A DNA stretch of 64,000 nucleotides from the NCBI GenBank assembly GCA_965216135.1, contig CBDCFL010000016.1, positions 62,001-126,000 on the forward strand, given 5' to 3'. Below, in pieces: positions 1 to 8,112 of this stretch. The notes beneath the pieces were generated by a model. That model was given only the letters and a program-made list of their open reading frames with translations, ran no database searches and was not told the origin of the DNA. Position numbers and translations under genes: made by a program. Numbering within the stretch: the first letter of the stretch is position 1; every line of letters begins with the position of its first letter. The stretch is from CBDCFL01 sp965216135 (lineage in GTDB: Bacteria > Pseudomonadota > Alphaproteobacteria > Rhodobacterales > Rhodobacteraceae).

Positions 1-647
1 CGATCGTTGAGCAGATCAGCCGCAGTTATCGGCGTTTTGGTGGTGTAGAGCTTGGCATGTGCCACCTTGCAATAGGTGTCCACATAGGTCTGCTGATAGA
101 CCCGCCCGACACCCTTGAGAGTGCCAACATAGAACGTGTCCTGAGAGCCCAGATAGCCAGGGTGCGCGGTCTCAATCTCGCCACAGGCTTCATCGTCCAG
201 CTTCTTCTTCTCAAGGGCCTGAACCTGAGCTTCGGTAAGAATGCCACCTTCCTCTGCCACCTTGGCTTCCAGCGCCTTCAGGCGGGTTTTGAAGTTCGCC
301 AGATCATGCCGCAACCAGATGGATCGCACGCCAGAGGGCGAGACGAAGACCCCCAGCTTGCGCAGCTCATTGGAGGTGCGGGCCTGACCGTAGGCCGGGA
401 AGTCCGTGGCCGATTTTATGACCGCCTGTTCGGTCGCCTCGTCCACCCGGTTGGCCAGATTGGGCTTGCGCCGGGTGCGTTCAAAAAGAGCTTCAACGCC
501 GCCATCATCGACGGCTGATTTATAGCGATAGAATGTATCCCGCGACATGCCCATGACCTGACAGGCTTTGGACACATTACCCAATTCGTCGGCCAAGTTC
601 AGCAAGCCGACTTTGTGTTTGATGATCTTGTCTGTAGTATTCAACAT
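1..647 (-). CDS. IS481-family transposase, 3' end beyond window
   Basis: DDE transposase of an insertion sequence. The minus strand reads open from an ATG at 647 to the window edge (about 215 residues), beginning MLNTTDKIIKHKVGLLNLA. It has an N-terminal helix-turn-helix (SKACQVMGMSRDTFYRYKSA, residues ~25-45), a linker with a Lys/Glu-rich helix, and the start of the integrase core (DTFYVGTLKGVGRVYQQTY, then VDTYCKVAHAKLY). This order is typical of IS481-type transposases. The C-terminal part with the last catalytic Glu lies outside the window, so activity cannot be judged. No frameshift is seen in the visible part. Confidence 0.85.
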   Translation of the reverse strand, partial: MLNTTDKIIKHKVGLLNLADELGNVSKACQVMGMSRDTFYRYKSAVDDGGVEALFERTRRKPNLANRVDEATEQAVIKSATDFPAYGQARTSNELRKLGVFVSPSGVRSIWLRHDLANFKTRLKALEAKVAEEGGILTEAQVQALEKKKLDDEACGEIETAHPGYLGSQDTFYVGTLKGVGRVYQQTYVDTYCKVAHAKLYTTKTPITAADLLND

Positions 648-720
648 CGTGGTTTCCTCGTTTTGTGGTTTGGTTTGCACCACCATCAAAACGGATAACC
701 GCAGTCTCTTTCAAGAGATG

Positions 721-758
721 CACCGCCCCCAATTCAATCTAAAAGATTGGGGGCGGTG
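721..758. repeat. Perfect 13-bp inverted repeat beside the IS481 element
   Basis: CACCGCCCCCAAT at 721-733 is matched exactly by its reverse complement at 746-758, with a 12-nt AT-rich loop. It lies 74 bp upstream of the IS481 transposase start and is followed by TGTCAGATCAAATCGG. It may mark the outer end of the element or be a terminator-like hairpin blocking read-through into the transposase. No T-run follows on the plus strand. Confidence 0.5.
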
Positions 759-859
759 TCAGATCAAATCGGAACTAATACACCTTATGGGTCTGCGCGC
801 GGCAAGCGCTGCCGCCGGACGTTCGCCCAGCGGAGATAGCCGGCGTGGGATAGATCGCA

Positions 860-1048
860 GCAGAGGGCAGCGCACGACCGCGGGTGGGCGCCTCTCGCGG
901 GTGGGCGCCTCTGCGGGCAGAGGTCCGCGCTTTATGGTGCCGCCACGTCTTACCTTCGTTCGGGTGTGCAGGTGGTGGGGCAGCGCCCGCCCATCAGGGC
1001 GGTCGGGCGCTGCCCGGCGGCGCGTGCCGCGCCTTGTTCCGGGCCGAG
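860..1048 (-). repeat. Dispersed repeat, copy R1
   Basis: One of five copies of a GC-rich ~165-bp repeat (others near 2356, 17500, 22214, 26153). In this orientation it starts GAGGGCAGCGC, carries GGTCCGCGCTTTATGGTGCC and a TTCGGGTGTGC block, and ends GGGCGCTGCCCGGCGG then CCTTGTTCCGGG. Copy R1 has an extra tandem duplication of the 17-bp unit GCGGGTGGGCGCCTCTC near 880-915. The 759-1225 gap between the IS481 element and folE2 holds this repeat and no credible gene. Its last ~170 bp, just before folE2, is AT-richer and probably carries the folE2 promoter. Confidence 0.75.
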
Positions 1049-1225
1049 CGGTTTGATCGATCGCAAAAATGGCCCCCATCGAGACTTTTGCCCGATACGC
1101 GCAGCCAATCCTGGCAGGCATGGCGGCCGAAATATCGGGTCAATTACGTTAACTTTCGACCAGCCCTTTGTGATTGCGAAAAAACCGCTTATCTTGCAGA
1201 CCTGACATTTGGTGGGGAGACACCC

Positions 1226-2329
1226 ATGAACATCCGGCCCGAAAGGCTTGAGTTGACGCCCGATCGTGAAGCTGCCGAACATGCGCTGGCGGTATTGGCC
1301 GCCTGGGCGGGCCAGGCCAGTGCAGATGAGCTGGCCAAGCTCGACCCGCAGATCAAGGCGCTGCTGGACGGCCAGATGCGCACCAATGGCGCACCGTTGT
1401 CGCGCGACTATCCTGAAGACTTCATCGTGGATGAGGCCTATCGCGCCAGCCTGCCGGATATCCAGAACGGGCCGCAATCGCTGATCAAGGGCGCGCGCAC
1501 GGTCATTCAGGATGTGGGAATTTCCAATTTCCGCCTGCCGATCAGCTATCACACCCGCGATGGCGGCGATCTGACGCTGGAAACTTCGGTGACCGGAACG
1601 GTCAGCCTGGAAGCGGACCGCAAGGGCATCAACATGAGCCGCATCAAGCGCAGCTTTTACCGCCACGCTGAACGCACGTTCAGTTTTGAGGTGGTTGAGG
1701 CGGCGCTGAGAGATTACAAGGCCGATCTGGACTCGTTCGACGCCCGCATTCAGATGCGGTTCTCGTTTCCGATGAAAATCGGCTCGCTCAGGTCGGGCCT
1801 GGAGGGGTTTCAATATTACGACATCGCGCTGGAACTGGCCGATCACGGTGATGCGCGCAAAGAGATCATTCACCTCGATTACGTTTATTCCTCGACCTGT
1901 CCGTGTTCGCTTGAGCTGTCCGAACACGCGCGCTCAGAGCGCGCCCAACTGGCCACGCCGCATTCGCAACGCTCGGTGGCGCGCGTCTCAGTAGAGCTGG
2001 TGCCGCATCAGAGCTGCCTGTGGTTTGAAGATCTGATCGAATTGTGCCGTGAAGCCGTGCCGACCGAAACCCAGGTGATGGTCAAACGCGAGGATGAACA
2101 GGCATTTGCCGAACTGAACGCGGCGCATCCAGTGTTTGTCGAAGATGCCTCGCGGCTGTTTTACGAGAAATTCAAGGCCGATGCGCGGATCGGTGATTTT
2201 CGCATCGTTGCCAGCCATCAGGAGAGCCTGCATTCACATGATGCGGTGTCAATTCTGACGGAGGGCGAGACATTTTGCGCCAAGAGCCTTGATCCGGCGC
2301 TGTTTAGGTCGCTGATCCATTCGGGGTAG
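1226..2329 (+). CDS. folE2: GTP cyclohydrolase I, type IB (FolE2)
   Basis: Converts GTP to 7,8-dihydroneopterin triphosphate and formate, the first step of folate and queuosine-type pterin synthesis, in the cytoplasm. The 367-residue product has FolE2-family features: a metal-ligand loop STCPCSLELSEH near residue 225, FSFPMKIGSLRSGLEGFQYYD before it, and a C-terminal block with ESLHSHDAVS. FolE2 enzymes replace zinc-dependent FolE and accept other metals. The open frame extends upstream to 884, but ATG 1226 follows GGTGGGGAGA at good spacing and the upstream part is the R1 repeat, so 1226 is chosen. It converges with metF; repeat R2 fills the space between the stops. Confidence 0.93.
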   Translation: MNIRPERLELTPDREAAEHALAVLAAWAGQASADELAKLDPQIKALLDGQMRTNGAPLSRDYPEDFIVDEAYRASLPDIQNGPQSLIKGARTVIQDVGISNFRLPISYHTRDGGDLTLETSVTGTVSLEADRKGINMSRIKRSFYRHAERTFSFEVVEAALRDYKADLDSFDARIQMRFSFPMKIGSLRSGLEGFQYYDIALELADHGDARKEIIHLDYVYSSTCPCSLELSEHARSERAQLATPHSQRSVARVSVELVPHQSCLWFEDLIELCREAVPTETQVMVKREDEQAFAELNAAHPVFVEDASRLFYEKFKADARIGDFRIVASHQESLHSHDAVSILTEGETFCAKSLDPALFRSLIHSG

Positions 2330-2355
2330 GGTAGCCCGCGGATCAACTCGCTAAG

Positions 2356-2520
2356 CCCGGAACAAGGCTCGAAGAGCCGCCGGGCAGCGCCCGACCGCCC
2401 GGGTGGTCGGGCGCATCGTTGCCGTTAGCACACCCGAACGAATGTAGGACGTGGCGTCACCATAAAGCGCAGACCTCAACCGTCAGAGGCGCCCGCACGC
2501 GGTCTGGCGCGGCCCTGTGC
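2356..2520 (+). repeat. Dispersed repeat, copy R2
   Basis: Begins CCCGGAACAAGG, then CCGCCGGGCAGCGCCCGACC with an adjacent GGTCGGGCGC arm that can fold back, then CACACCCGAACGAATG, then CACCATAAAGCGCAGACC, and ends GCGGTCTGGCGCGGCCC. It lies between the convergent 3' ends of folE2 and metF. No gene is visible in 2330-2574. Confidence 0.75.
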
Positions 2521-2574
2521 TCCGCTTCTGTCCCACTCCCGGCGACGACAGCCTGGCGGAGCTGCCAGCGCGCT

Positions 2575-3441
2575 TCAGGCTACCGCCTGCAGGTCCGCCT
2601 GCGGCGTGTGGCCGAGCGCGGTGAGAACTTCGCTGGTCAGACCGGGCCGGTTGAGCGTGTAGAAGTGAAGGTTTTCAACGCCTTCTTCCAGCAATTCAGT
2701 GCAAATTTCGGTGCATTGCGCGATCGCCAATAGGTCGTGACGATCATCGCGGATGGCTTTGGCAAAGGCATCGTCGAGATCTGCCGGGACATGTGCCCCG
2801 CAGCGGCGCGAAAACTTGCGGGTGTTTGTCCAGTTTTCGATCGGCAAGATGCCCGGGATGATCGGCGCGGTGATCCCGGCATGCGCGCAGCGGTCGCGGA
2901 AGCGCAGGAAAGTTTCGGCCTCAAAGAAAAACTGGGTGATGGCAGAGGTCGCGCCGGCGTCAACCTTGGCCTTCAACCAGGCGATGTCTGCATCGGTATT
3001 TGCGCTTTCGGGATGTTTCTCGGTATAGGCACCGACGCGAAGGTTGAATTTTCCGGTCGCGGCGAGCGCCTCGATCAACTCGACGGATGAGGCAAAACCG
3101 TCCTTGCGGGCGACAAAATTGGCCGCACCCTGGGGCGGGTCGCCTCTGAGTGCGACGATCTCACTGACCCCGGCCTTGGCATAGGCCTCGGCGATGGCAA
3201 TGGTTTCGGCGCGGCTGGCGTCAACACACGTCAGATGCGCCGCGACGTTCAGGCCGAAGTTTGCGCCAATCGCTTGCACGGCTTCATGGGTCAGCTTGCG
3301 GGTGGTGCCGCCGGCACCATAGGTGACCGAGACAAAATTGGGCTGAAACGGCGCCAAAGCGCCGACCGCATCGGCCAGCCGAAACGCTGCGTCGAGCGAT
3401 TTGGGCGGGTAAAATTCAAACGATAGTCCGGTCATAAACAT
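2575..3441 (-). CDS. metF: Methylenetetrahydrofolate reductase
   Basis: FAD-dependent reduction of 5,10-methylene-THF to 5-methyl-THF, the methyl donor for methionine synthase. The ~288-residue product is of bacterial MetF length and shows the N-terminal strand LSFEFYPPKS, VTYGAGGTTR (~residue 48), ALRGDPP, and a C-terminal HFYTLNRPGL. The open frame continues upstream to 3579, but that part overlaps the divergent promoter region and metR, so an MFMTG start at 3441 (or 3435) is preferred. It is divergent from metR with a perfect MetR-type operator between them, so methionine/homocysteine-responsive control is expected, though metR itself is broken. Confidence 0.93.
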   Translation of the reverse strand: MFMTGLSFEFYPPKSLDAAFRLADAVGALAPFQPNFVSVTYGAGGTTRKLTHEAVQAIGANFGLNVAAHLTCVDASRAETIAIAEAYAKAGVSEIVALRGDPPQGAANFVARKDGFASSVELIEALAATGKFNLRVGAYTEKHPESANTDADIAWLKAKVDAGATSAITQFFFEAETFLRFRDRCAHAGITAPIIPGILPIENWTNTRKFSRRCGAHVPADLDDAFAKAIRDDRHDLLAIAQCTEICTELLEEGVENLHFYTLNRPGLTSEVLTALGHTPQADLQAVA

Positions 3442-3487
3442 GAATCCTTTGGGCCAGCCGTCTTGCTTTGTCCCACGGTCGAATTTA

Positions 3488-3500
3488 TGAATCAAATTCA
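3488..3500. promoter_or_regulatory. MetR-type operator in the metF-metR gap
   Basis: TGAATCAAATTCA is a perfect TGAA-N5-TTCA palindrome, the consensus described for enterobacterial MetR. It lies 47 bp upstream of the metF start and 29 bp upstream of the metR start, where a shared divergent operator is expected. Confidence 0.7.
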
Positions 3501-3528
3501 ATATCTTCACCATCATCATGAGTTTGAT

Positions 3529-4452
3529 ATGAGTTTTCACATAGAATTTCGTCACCTGCGCACCATTCGCTCCATCCATGAGACCGGCGGGCTGGCGCGC
3601 GCGGCCGATCAGCTGAACATCACCTAATCGGCTTTATCGCATTAGATCAAATGGTTGGAGGATCAAATTGGCGTGGAATTGTTCGCGCGGCGGTCCAAGC
3701 CCCTGAAGCTGTCGGCGGCTGGGCACCGGTTGCTGCGGTTGGCGGAACAAATTCTGCCGGAAATTGAGGCCGCGGCGGAAGAATTCATCGCGCTCAGGTC
3801 CGGCAAGGCCGGGCGGTTGCATATTGCCATCGAATGCCACGCCTGTTTTGAATGGCTGTTTCCGGTTTTGGAGCGGTTCCGCAAGGCCTGGCCCGAGGTC
3901 GATGTCGACATCCGTGCCGGGCTGGCGTTTGACGCGCTGCCGGCGCTGCAACGTGAAGAGGTCGATCTGGTCATCTCATCGGACCCCGAAGATCTGCGCG
4001 ACGTGGAATTCGCGCCCTTGTTCGATTACGAGCCGGTTTTTGTGGCCTCCTCGTCGCATCCGCTTGCGGCCAAGGATTATATCGAGGCCGAAGATTTTCG
4101 CGATGAGGTGTTGATCGCCTATCCGGTCGACCGCTCACGTCTGGACGTCTTTTCGGCGCTGCTGATGCCCGCCAAGGTCGAGCCCCGCGCCATCCGCCGG
4201 GTGGAGCTGACGGCGGTGATCCTGCTGTTGGTGGCGTCCAACCGCGGCGTCGCGGTGCTGCCGGACTGGGTGCTGCGCGAGGTGCGGGTCAGCGACGATT
4301 ACATCACCCGGCCGCTGACCAGGGGCGGGGTGACCCGGCGCTTGTATGCCGCAACGCGGACCGAGGATGCCGCCAAGCCGTATATGTCGCACTGGATCAA
4401 ACTGGCGCGCAGCGAGCCGGTCAAGTTGCAGCGGAAAGTGCGGCGGGATTAG
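3529..4452 (+). pseudogene. metR: LysR-family regulator MetR, two nonsense codons
   Basis: From ATG 3529 the frame reads MSFHIEFRHLRTIRSIHETG, ..ARAADQLNIT, then TAA at 3625, SALSH, TAG at 3643, and then IKWLEDQIGVELFARRSKP and a complete LysR effector domain to 4452. The family motif here is TQSALSHQIK, so two Gln codons (CAA, CAG) have each become stops by C-to-T changes in the recognition helix of the HTH. The rest (about 300 codons) is intact, so the loss looks recent. A TTG at 3655 could restart translation, but that product would lack the DNA-binding domain. The gene is divergent from metF, as is usual for metR. Confidence 0.85.
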
Positions 4453-4685
4453 CTTTCCGGTCGGCGGCGGTAGATGCCTTCGGGCAGGTTGAGTGCCGCG
4501 CTTAGGTCGCGCAGCTGGCCAAGCGACAGGGTAATCCTGATCACCTCGCCTGTGCGCGTATCGAATTGTTCGACCGTCACGCAATCGTCAAAGCCATGGA
4601 CCGTGACGTCTTCACGCAGATGCGGGCCGGCCTCATCGACCAGCGTGACCACGGTGGCGTCAAATTCATGTTCGATGGTAAACAT
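4449..4685 (-). CDS. Conserved small protein, function unknown
   Basis: 78-residue acidic cytoplasmic protein from ATG 4685 (MFTIEHEFDATVVTLVDEAG), ending LPEGIYRRRPES. It has no signal peptide or membrane segment. Composition and codon use look genuine, and similar short proteins with a conserved SLxQLRDLxAALNLPEG tail are familiar from Rhodobacterales, but I know of no function. The stop overlaps the metR stop convergently. The open frame extends 12 codons further upstream; ATG 4685 is preferred because the conserved part starts there. Confidence 0.6.
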   Translation of the reverse strand: MFTIEHEFDATVVTLVDEAGPHLREDVTVHGFDDCVTVEQFDTRTGEVIRITLSLGQLRDLSAALNLPEGIYRRRPES

Positions 4686-4784
4686 GGGTGCAACGCTATT
4701 TCGCGTCCAGCCTGCGCGCAATGGGCCGTTTTATCGGCCGTTGCGCCTGAGGTTTCGGGCGAAGGCCAGCGTACAGTTGAAAAC

Positions 4785-4813
4785 TTGACCAATCCGGCGC
4801 GCGGGCATAAATC
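4785..4813 (+). promoter_or_regulatory. Sigma-70 type promoter of rnpB
   Basis: TTGACC at 4785-4790 and TAAATC at 4808-4813 are separated by exactly 17 bp. The predicted transcription start, about 7 nt further on, coincides with the first paired base of the RNase P RNA. Confidence 0.65.
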
Positions 4814-4818
4814 CAATG

Positions 4819-5233
4819 GCGCGCGGATGGCTGGATGGCCGCGGTCGCGGATCTGATCCGGGGTCGAGGAAAGTCCGGACTCCATGAAACAAGGGCGCCG
4901 GGTAACGCCCGGCGGGGGAAACCCCAGGGAAAGCGCCACAGAGACGAGACTACCGGCCGTCGAACCAGAGGTTCGCCTTCGGCGAAACGGCGGAAAAGGT
5001 GAAAAGGTGCGGTAAGAGCGCACCGCGTTGCTGATAACAGGAACGGTCAAGGCAAGCCCCGCCCGGAGCAATGCCAAATAGGGACCCCGCGCCGCTGGCA
5101 GGTTCGTTTTACGCCGAGGGGTCCGGGTTGGCAGCTAAAGCCCGCTGGTAACAGCGGGACGAGATGAATGGTCATCGAACCCCGGATCACGGTCCGGGGC
5201 GAACAGAATCCGGCTTACAGGCCATCCGCGCGC
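4819..5233 (+). ncRNA. rnpB: RNase P RNA, bacterial type A
   Basis: Catalytic RNA that removes 5' leaders from tRNA precursors. The 5' segment GCGCGGATGGC pairs with GGCCATCCGCGC at the 3' end (P1). Conserved core segments are present in order: GAGGAAAGTCCGGACTCC near 4866, CCACAGAGACGAGACTACC near 4938, GAACGGTCAAGGC near 5041, and AGAATCCGGCTTACAGGCC before the 3' end. The length of about 415 nt fits alphaproteobacterial rnpB. Many ORFs cross it on both strands and none is credible. Confidence 0.95.
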
Positions 5234-5628
5234 TAACGGCAGCAAATTGACATGACGCGCCGCGAGGCGTTCTGGCGAAAGCAGCTTTCCTTTGCCCAGC
5301 GCTCGGCTATTGTTCCGGCGGGCAAGCAATTAAATGGCCCGAATTTGACGATTTTTTCAACAGATTCTTGGAGATAAGCAATGGAACCGACAGCCACTTA
5401 CCAAGGAAGAATGATTGTTTTGAACTGCACCAGCAGCGAGATCACAAATTTGCGCGTAGAGCATCGTTGCGGCCAGGCCTCGCCGTCCGTGGTCAGGGCC
5501 GACAAGCTGGCATATGGCAGAGCCAGCATACCGGCCCAGATCACAGCGGTCAAAGGCTCGAACGACCTTTGGGATGTCGAATTCAAGATCGGAAAAACTC
5601 AAATTCGGCGTAATGGCAAACAATGTAA

Positions 5629-6790
5629 TACCAACGGCATCAATTTCTGACTCTGTGGGGATTCCCAAATCGGTTTTGATCTGATTCAAGGTTGGCAAAG
5701 GAGGATCGCCATGCCAGCCAGTGTTCCGCTTCGTCGCGACTTTGATGCCCGCCACCTTCGTAAACTCGCCAGCCGTTGCAAGGATGCCCGGCAGAGCCGC
5801 CGTCTGTTGTCTCTTGCGGCAGTCTACGATGGCATGCGCCGTGGAGAGGCCGCAAGGATCGGTGGGATGGATCGCCAAACCCTGCGGGACTGGGTTCACC
5901 GGTTCAACGAAGAGGGACCGGATGGCCTCACCAACCGCAAGGGCGCGGGCCGGACGCGCTACCTGAGCGATGTCCAGATGAAAGAACTTGGCGAGATTGT
6001 CGAGACCGGCCCCGACCCGGCGGTGGACGGGGTTGTCCGCTGGCGGCGGATCGACCTGAAGCGGGTGATCGAGGCGCGCTTTGGCGTCATCTATTCCGAG
6101 CGCGGGATATCCAGACTGCTTGGCGAACTGGGCTTTGCCCATATCAGCGCCCGCCCGCAGCATCCCAGGCAGGATAAGCGGATCATCGAGGCGTTTAAAA
6201 AAAACTTCGCCGACACGCTCCAGGTGCATATAGCTGACCTGCCAGCGGGAACGCCGGTGGAGATCTGGTTCCAGGACGAAGCACGCCTTGGCCAGAAGAA
6301 TGGCCTGACGCGCCTGTGGGCGAGAAAGGGCACGCGCCCCCGCCAGCCGGCCGATCAGCGCTATCACAACGCCTATCTGTTCGGCGCCATCTGTCCGGCT
6401 CACGGCAAGGGGGCGGCGCTCATGCTGCCTTGGGCGGACGCGCAAGCCATGCAGATGCATCTCGACGAGATCAGCCGCCACGTCGCCCGAAAGGCCCATG
6501 CGGTTGTGCTGATGGATCGGGCCGGATGGCACACCACCGGCAAACTCAAAGTCCCGAAGAACCTCACCATCATCCTGCTGCCATCGCGCGCTCCGGAACT
6601 GAACCCGGTGGAAAATATCTGGCAGTACTTGCGCGCCAATTGGCTCTCCAACCGCGTGTTCGAAGACTACAATGCCATCGTCGATGCTGGATGCGAAGCT
6701 TGGAACAAGCTCATCGCACAGCCCGAAACCATCACATCAATCGGAATGCGAAAATGGGCCCATATCGGTCAATGTTAAATGCCGCTGGTA
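5629..6790 (+). mobile_element. IS630-family element, copy A
   Basis: 1162 bp with terminal inverted repeats TACCAACGGCAT and ATGCCGCTGGTA (one mismatch), flanked by TAA on both sides (5626-5628 and 6791-6793). It is almost identical to copies B (42228) and C (44300): I see two base differences from B in the transposase gene. It interrupts the small gene at 5381. Confidence 0.9.
5711..6778 (+). CDS. IS630-family transposase (copy A), intact
   Basis: 355-residue DDE transposase of the Tc1/mariner-related IS630 family. An N-terminal HTH region (GEAARIGGMDRQTLRDWVHR, ~residues 45-65) is followed by a winged-helix linker and the catalytic core: WFQDEARLGQKNG (first Asp), LMDRAGWHTT (second Asp) and APELNPVENIWQYLR (Glu). 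At EAFKKNF the gene runs through eight A residues (TTTAAAAAAAAC), which keeps the two halves in one frame; copy C has seven. ATG 5711 follows AAAGGAGGATCGCC, a strong ribosome-binding site. Confidence 0.92.
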   Translation: MPASVPLRRDFDARHLRKLASRCKDARQSRRLLSLAAVYDGMRRGEAARIGGMDRQTLRDWVHRFNEEGPDGLTNRKGAGRTRYLSDVQMKELGEIVETGPDPAVDGVVRWRRIDLKRVIEARFGVIYSERGISRLLGELGFAHISARPQHPRQDKRIIEAFKKNFADTLQVHIADLPAGTPVEIWFQDEARLGQKNGLTRLWARKGTRPRQPADQRYHNAYLFGAICPAHGKGAALMLPWADAQAMQMHLDEISRHVARKAHAVVLMDRAGWHTTGKLKVPKNLTIILLPSRAPELNPVENIWQYLRANWLSNRVFEDYNAIVDAGCEAWNKLIAQPETITSIGMRKWAHIGQC

Positions 6791-6939
6791 TAACATGCCG
6801 AATTCAAAGGAAATGAGTTGTGCCGTCATCAACCTTTATAAGAAAAGCTATTCGATCGTAACGCCGGACAAAAGCCCGTGCCTGCTGAACCATTATTGAA
6901 TGCGCCGCGCTGGTGCGCGTCGCGGCGGGCGGATTGCGG

Positions 6940-6967
6940 TTGACATGCGCGCGCCTCTGAGTAAAAC
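6940..6967 (+). promoter_or_regulatory. Probable rpmG promoter
   Basis: TTGACA at 6940-6945 and TAAAAC at 6962-6967, spacer 16 bp, about 55 bp upstream of the rpmG start. The -35 is perfect and the -10 is moderate. Confidence 0.5.
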
Positions 6968-7022
6968 GCGGGGCTCAGGTTTTTCTCGGCGGCAAAGGCC
7001 CGCCCGCGCAGGAGCATGAGCC

Positions 7023-7190
7023 ATGGCCAAACCAACCACGATCAAGATCAGGCTGAACTCGACCGCCGATACCGGCCACTTTTATGTGACCAAGAAAAAT
7101 GCGCGCACCATGACCGAGAAAATGGTTGTGAAGAAATACGATCCGGTCGTGCGCAAACATGTCGAGTACAAGGAAGGCAAGATCAAATAA
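7023..7190 (+). CDS. rpmG: 50S ribosomal protein L33
   Basis: 55-residue ribosomal protein L33: MAKPTTIKIRLNSTADTGHF, then YVTKKNARTMTEKMVVKKYD and ..VRKHVEYKEGKIK. It lacks the zinc-binding Cys pairs, so it is the C-minus form usual in Proteobacteria. It has its own promoter upstream and a strong intrinsic terminator 28 bp downstream, so it is probably monocistronic. ATG 7023 follows AGGAGCATGAGCC. Confidence 0.95.
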   Translation: MAKPTTIKIRLNSTADTGHFYVTKKNARTMTEKMVVKKYDPVVRKHVEYKEGKIK

Positions 7191-7217
7191 GCCATTGCCC
7201 GATGCCAGACGTTCAAG

Positions 7218-7246
7218 ACCGCGCCGGATGTGGCGCGGTTTTTTTT
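7218..7246 (+). terminator. Rho-independent terminator of rpmG
   Basis: ACCGCGCC at 7218-7225 pairs perfectly with GGCGCGGT across a 6-nt loop, followed directly by a run of T residues to 7246. Confidence 0.9.
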
Positions 7247-7323
7247 GCCCGCGCGACCGGGCGATTGACAGCGGCGATCGCTGGCCGGAGTAGTTGGATT
7301 GTCAGGCTGGCGGAGGCAAGAGC

Positions 7324-8112
7324 ATGGACTTGGGTCTAAGCGGCAAGAGCGCGCTGATTACCGGTGGGTCCAAAGGCATTGGGCTGGCGACGGCGCGCCT
7401 GTTTGCGGGCGAAGGCGTGGGGCTGCATCTGGCGGCGCGGGGCCTGGGCGATCTGGAACGGGCCCGCGACATGATCGACAGGGATTTCGCGGTAAAGGCC
7501 GAAATCCACGGCGTTGATCTGGCCGATGGCGACGCAGTGCGCGCGCTGGTTCGCGAATGCGCTAATGTGGACATTCTGGTCAACAACGCCGGTGCGATAC
7601 CGGGCGGAAAGCTGGCCGATATAGACGAGGCAACCTGGCGGCGTGCGTGGGATCTGAAACTGTTTGGTTACATCAACGCAACGCGGGCCATGTACATGGA
7701 GATGAAGGCGTGCGCACGCGGCGTGATCGTCAACAATTGCGGCACCGCAGGCAATCAGAGACCGGCGGATTATGCGGCCGGAGTTACCGCCAACAGTGCC
7801 CTTGTTGCGCTGACGCGCGCGCTCGGAGGCACCAGCCTGGATGACGGGATCAGGGTGGTTGGCGTCAACCCCGGCGACATGGAAAACCAGCGCGGGATCA
7901 TGTTTTTCAAGCGCCACGCGGCGCAAGCTCTGGGCGACGAGGTGCGCTGGCGCGAGATGATGGGCGAATTGCCGGGCAAATCGGCACCGGTATCTGACGA
8001 TATGGCGAATGCGATCGTGTTTCTGGCCAGCGATAGGGCGCGGTTCATTAGCGGGGCGATGCTAACGATCGACGGTGGTCTGAGCGCGTCGCAGGCGGTT
8101 ATTGGGAGCTAG
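7324..8112 (+). CDS. SDR-family oxidoreductase with atypical active site
   Basis: 262-residue classical-length short-chain dehydrogenase/reductase, NAD(P)-dependent, substrate unknown. It shows TGGSKGIG (nucleotide binding, ~residues 13-20), NNAGAIPGG and a catalytic-loop Tyr in RPADYAAGVTANSALVALT. The usual YxxxK lysine is not at +4 of that Tyr (Val instead). A subgroup of SDRs with a G-x-x-x-NA pattern has the same absence, so the family call is safe but the chemistry is uncertain. The stop codon TAG is part of the CTAG target duplicated by the IS1182 insertion, so the gene is unharmed. Confidence 0.85.
   Translation: MDLGLSGKSALITGGSKGIGLATARLFAGEGVGLHLAARGLGDLERARDMIDRDFAVKAEIHGVDLADGDAVRALVRECANVDILVNNAGAIPGGKLADIDEATWRRAWDLKLFGYINATRAMYMEMKACARGVIVNNCGTAGNQRPADYAAGVTANSALVALTRALGGTSLDDGIRVVGVNPGDMENQRGIMFFKRHAAQALGDEVRWREMMGELPGKSAPVSDDMANAIVFLASDRARFISGAMLTIDGGLSASQAVIGS

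Larger units (their letters stand above)
5381..6899 (+). pseudogene. Small protein of unknown function, split by IS630 copy A
   Basis: The 5' part runs from ATG 5381 (after TTGGAGATAAGCA) to ..RRNGKQC; the 3' part resumes after the IS as MPNSKEMSCAVINLYKKSY and ends SPCLLNHY at 6899. Removing 5629-6790 plus one TAA duplication joins them in frame (..GKQC-N-MPNSKE..), giving a protein of about 118 residues with several Cys and no clear signal peptide. I do not recognise the family. As it stands, translation enters the IS and stops after GINF at 5650. Confidence 0.7.

Noticed and set aside
950..1927. 325-codon minus-strand ORF over folE2
   Set aside because: Shadow of folE2 and the R1 repeat; no family features.
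2419..2733. 104-codon plus-strand ORF over repeat R2
   Set aside because: Consists of repeat sequence and antisense metF.
3529..4452. Stop-codon reassignment (TAA and TAG read as Gln) suggested by metR
   Set aside because: Both codons are used as ordinary stops throughout the window (for example rpmG TAA, SDR TAG), so nonsense mutation is the simple reading.
4577..5329. Minus-strand ORFs across the RNase P RNA gene
   Set aside because: They cross the structured rnpB RNA and share no protein features.
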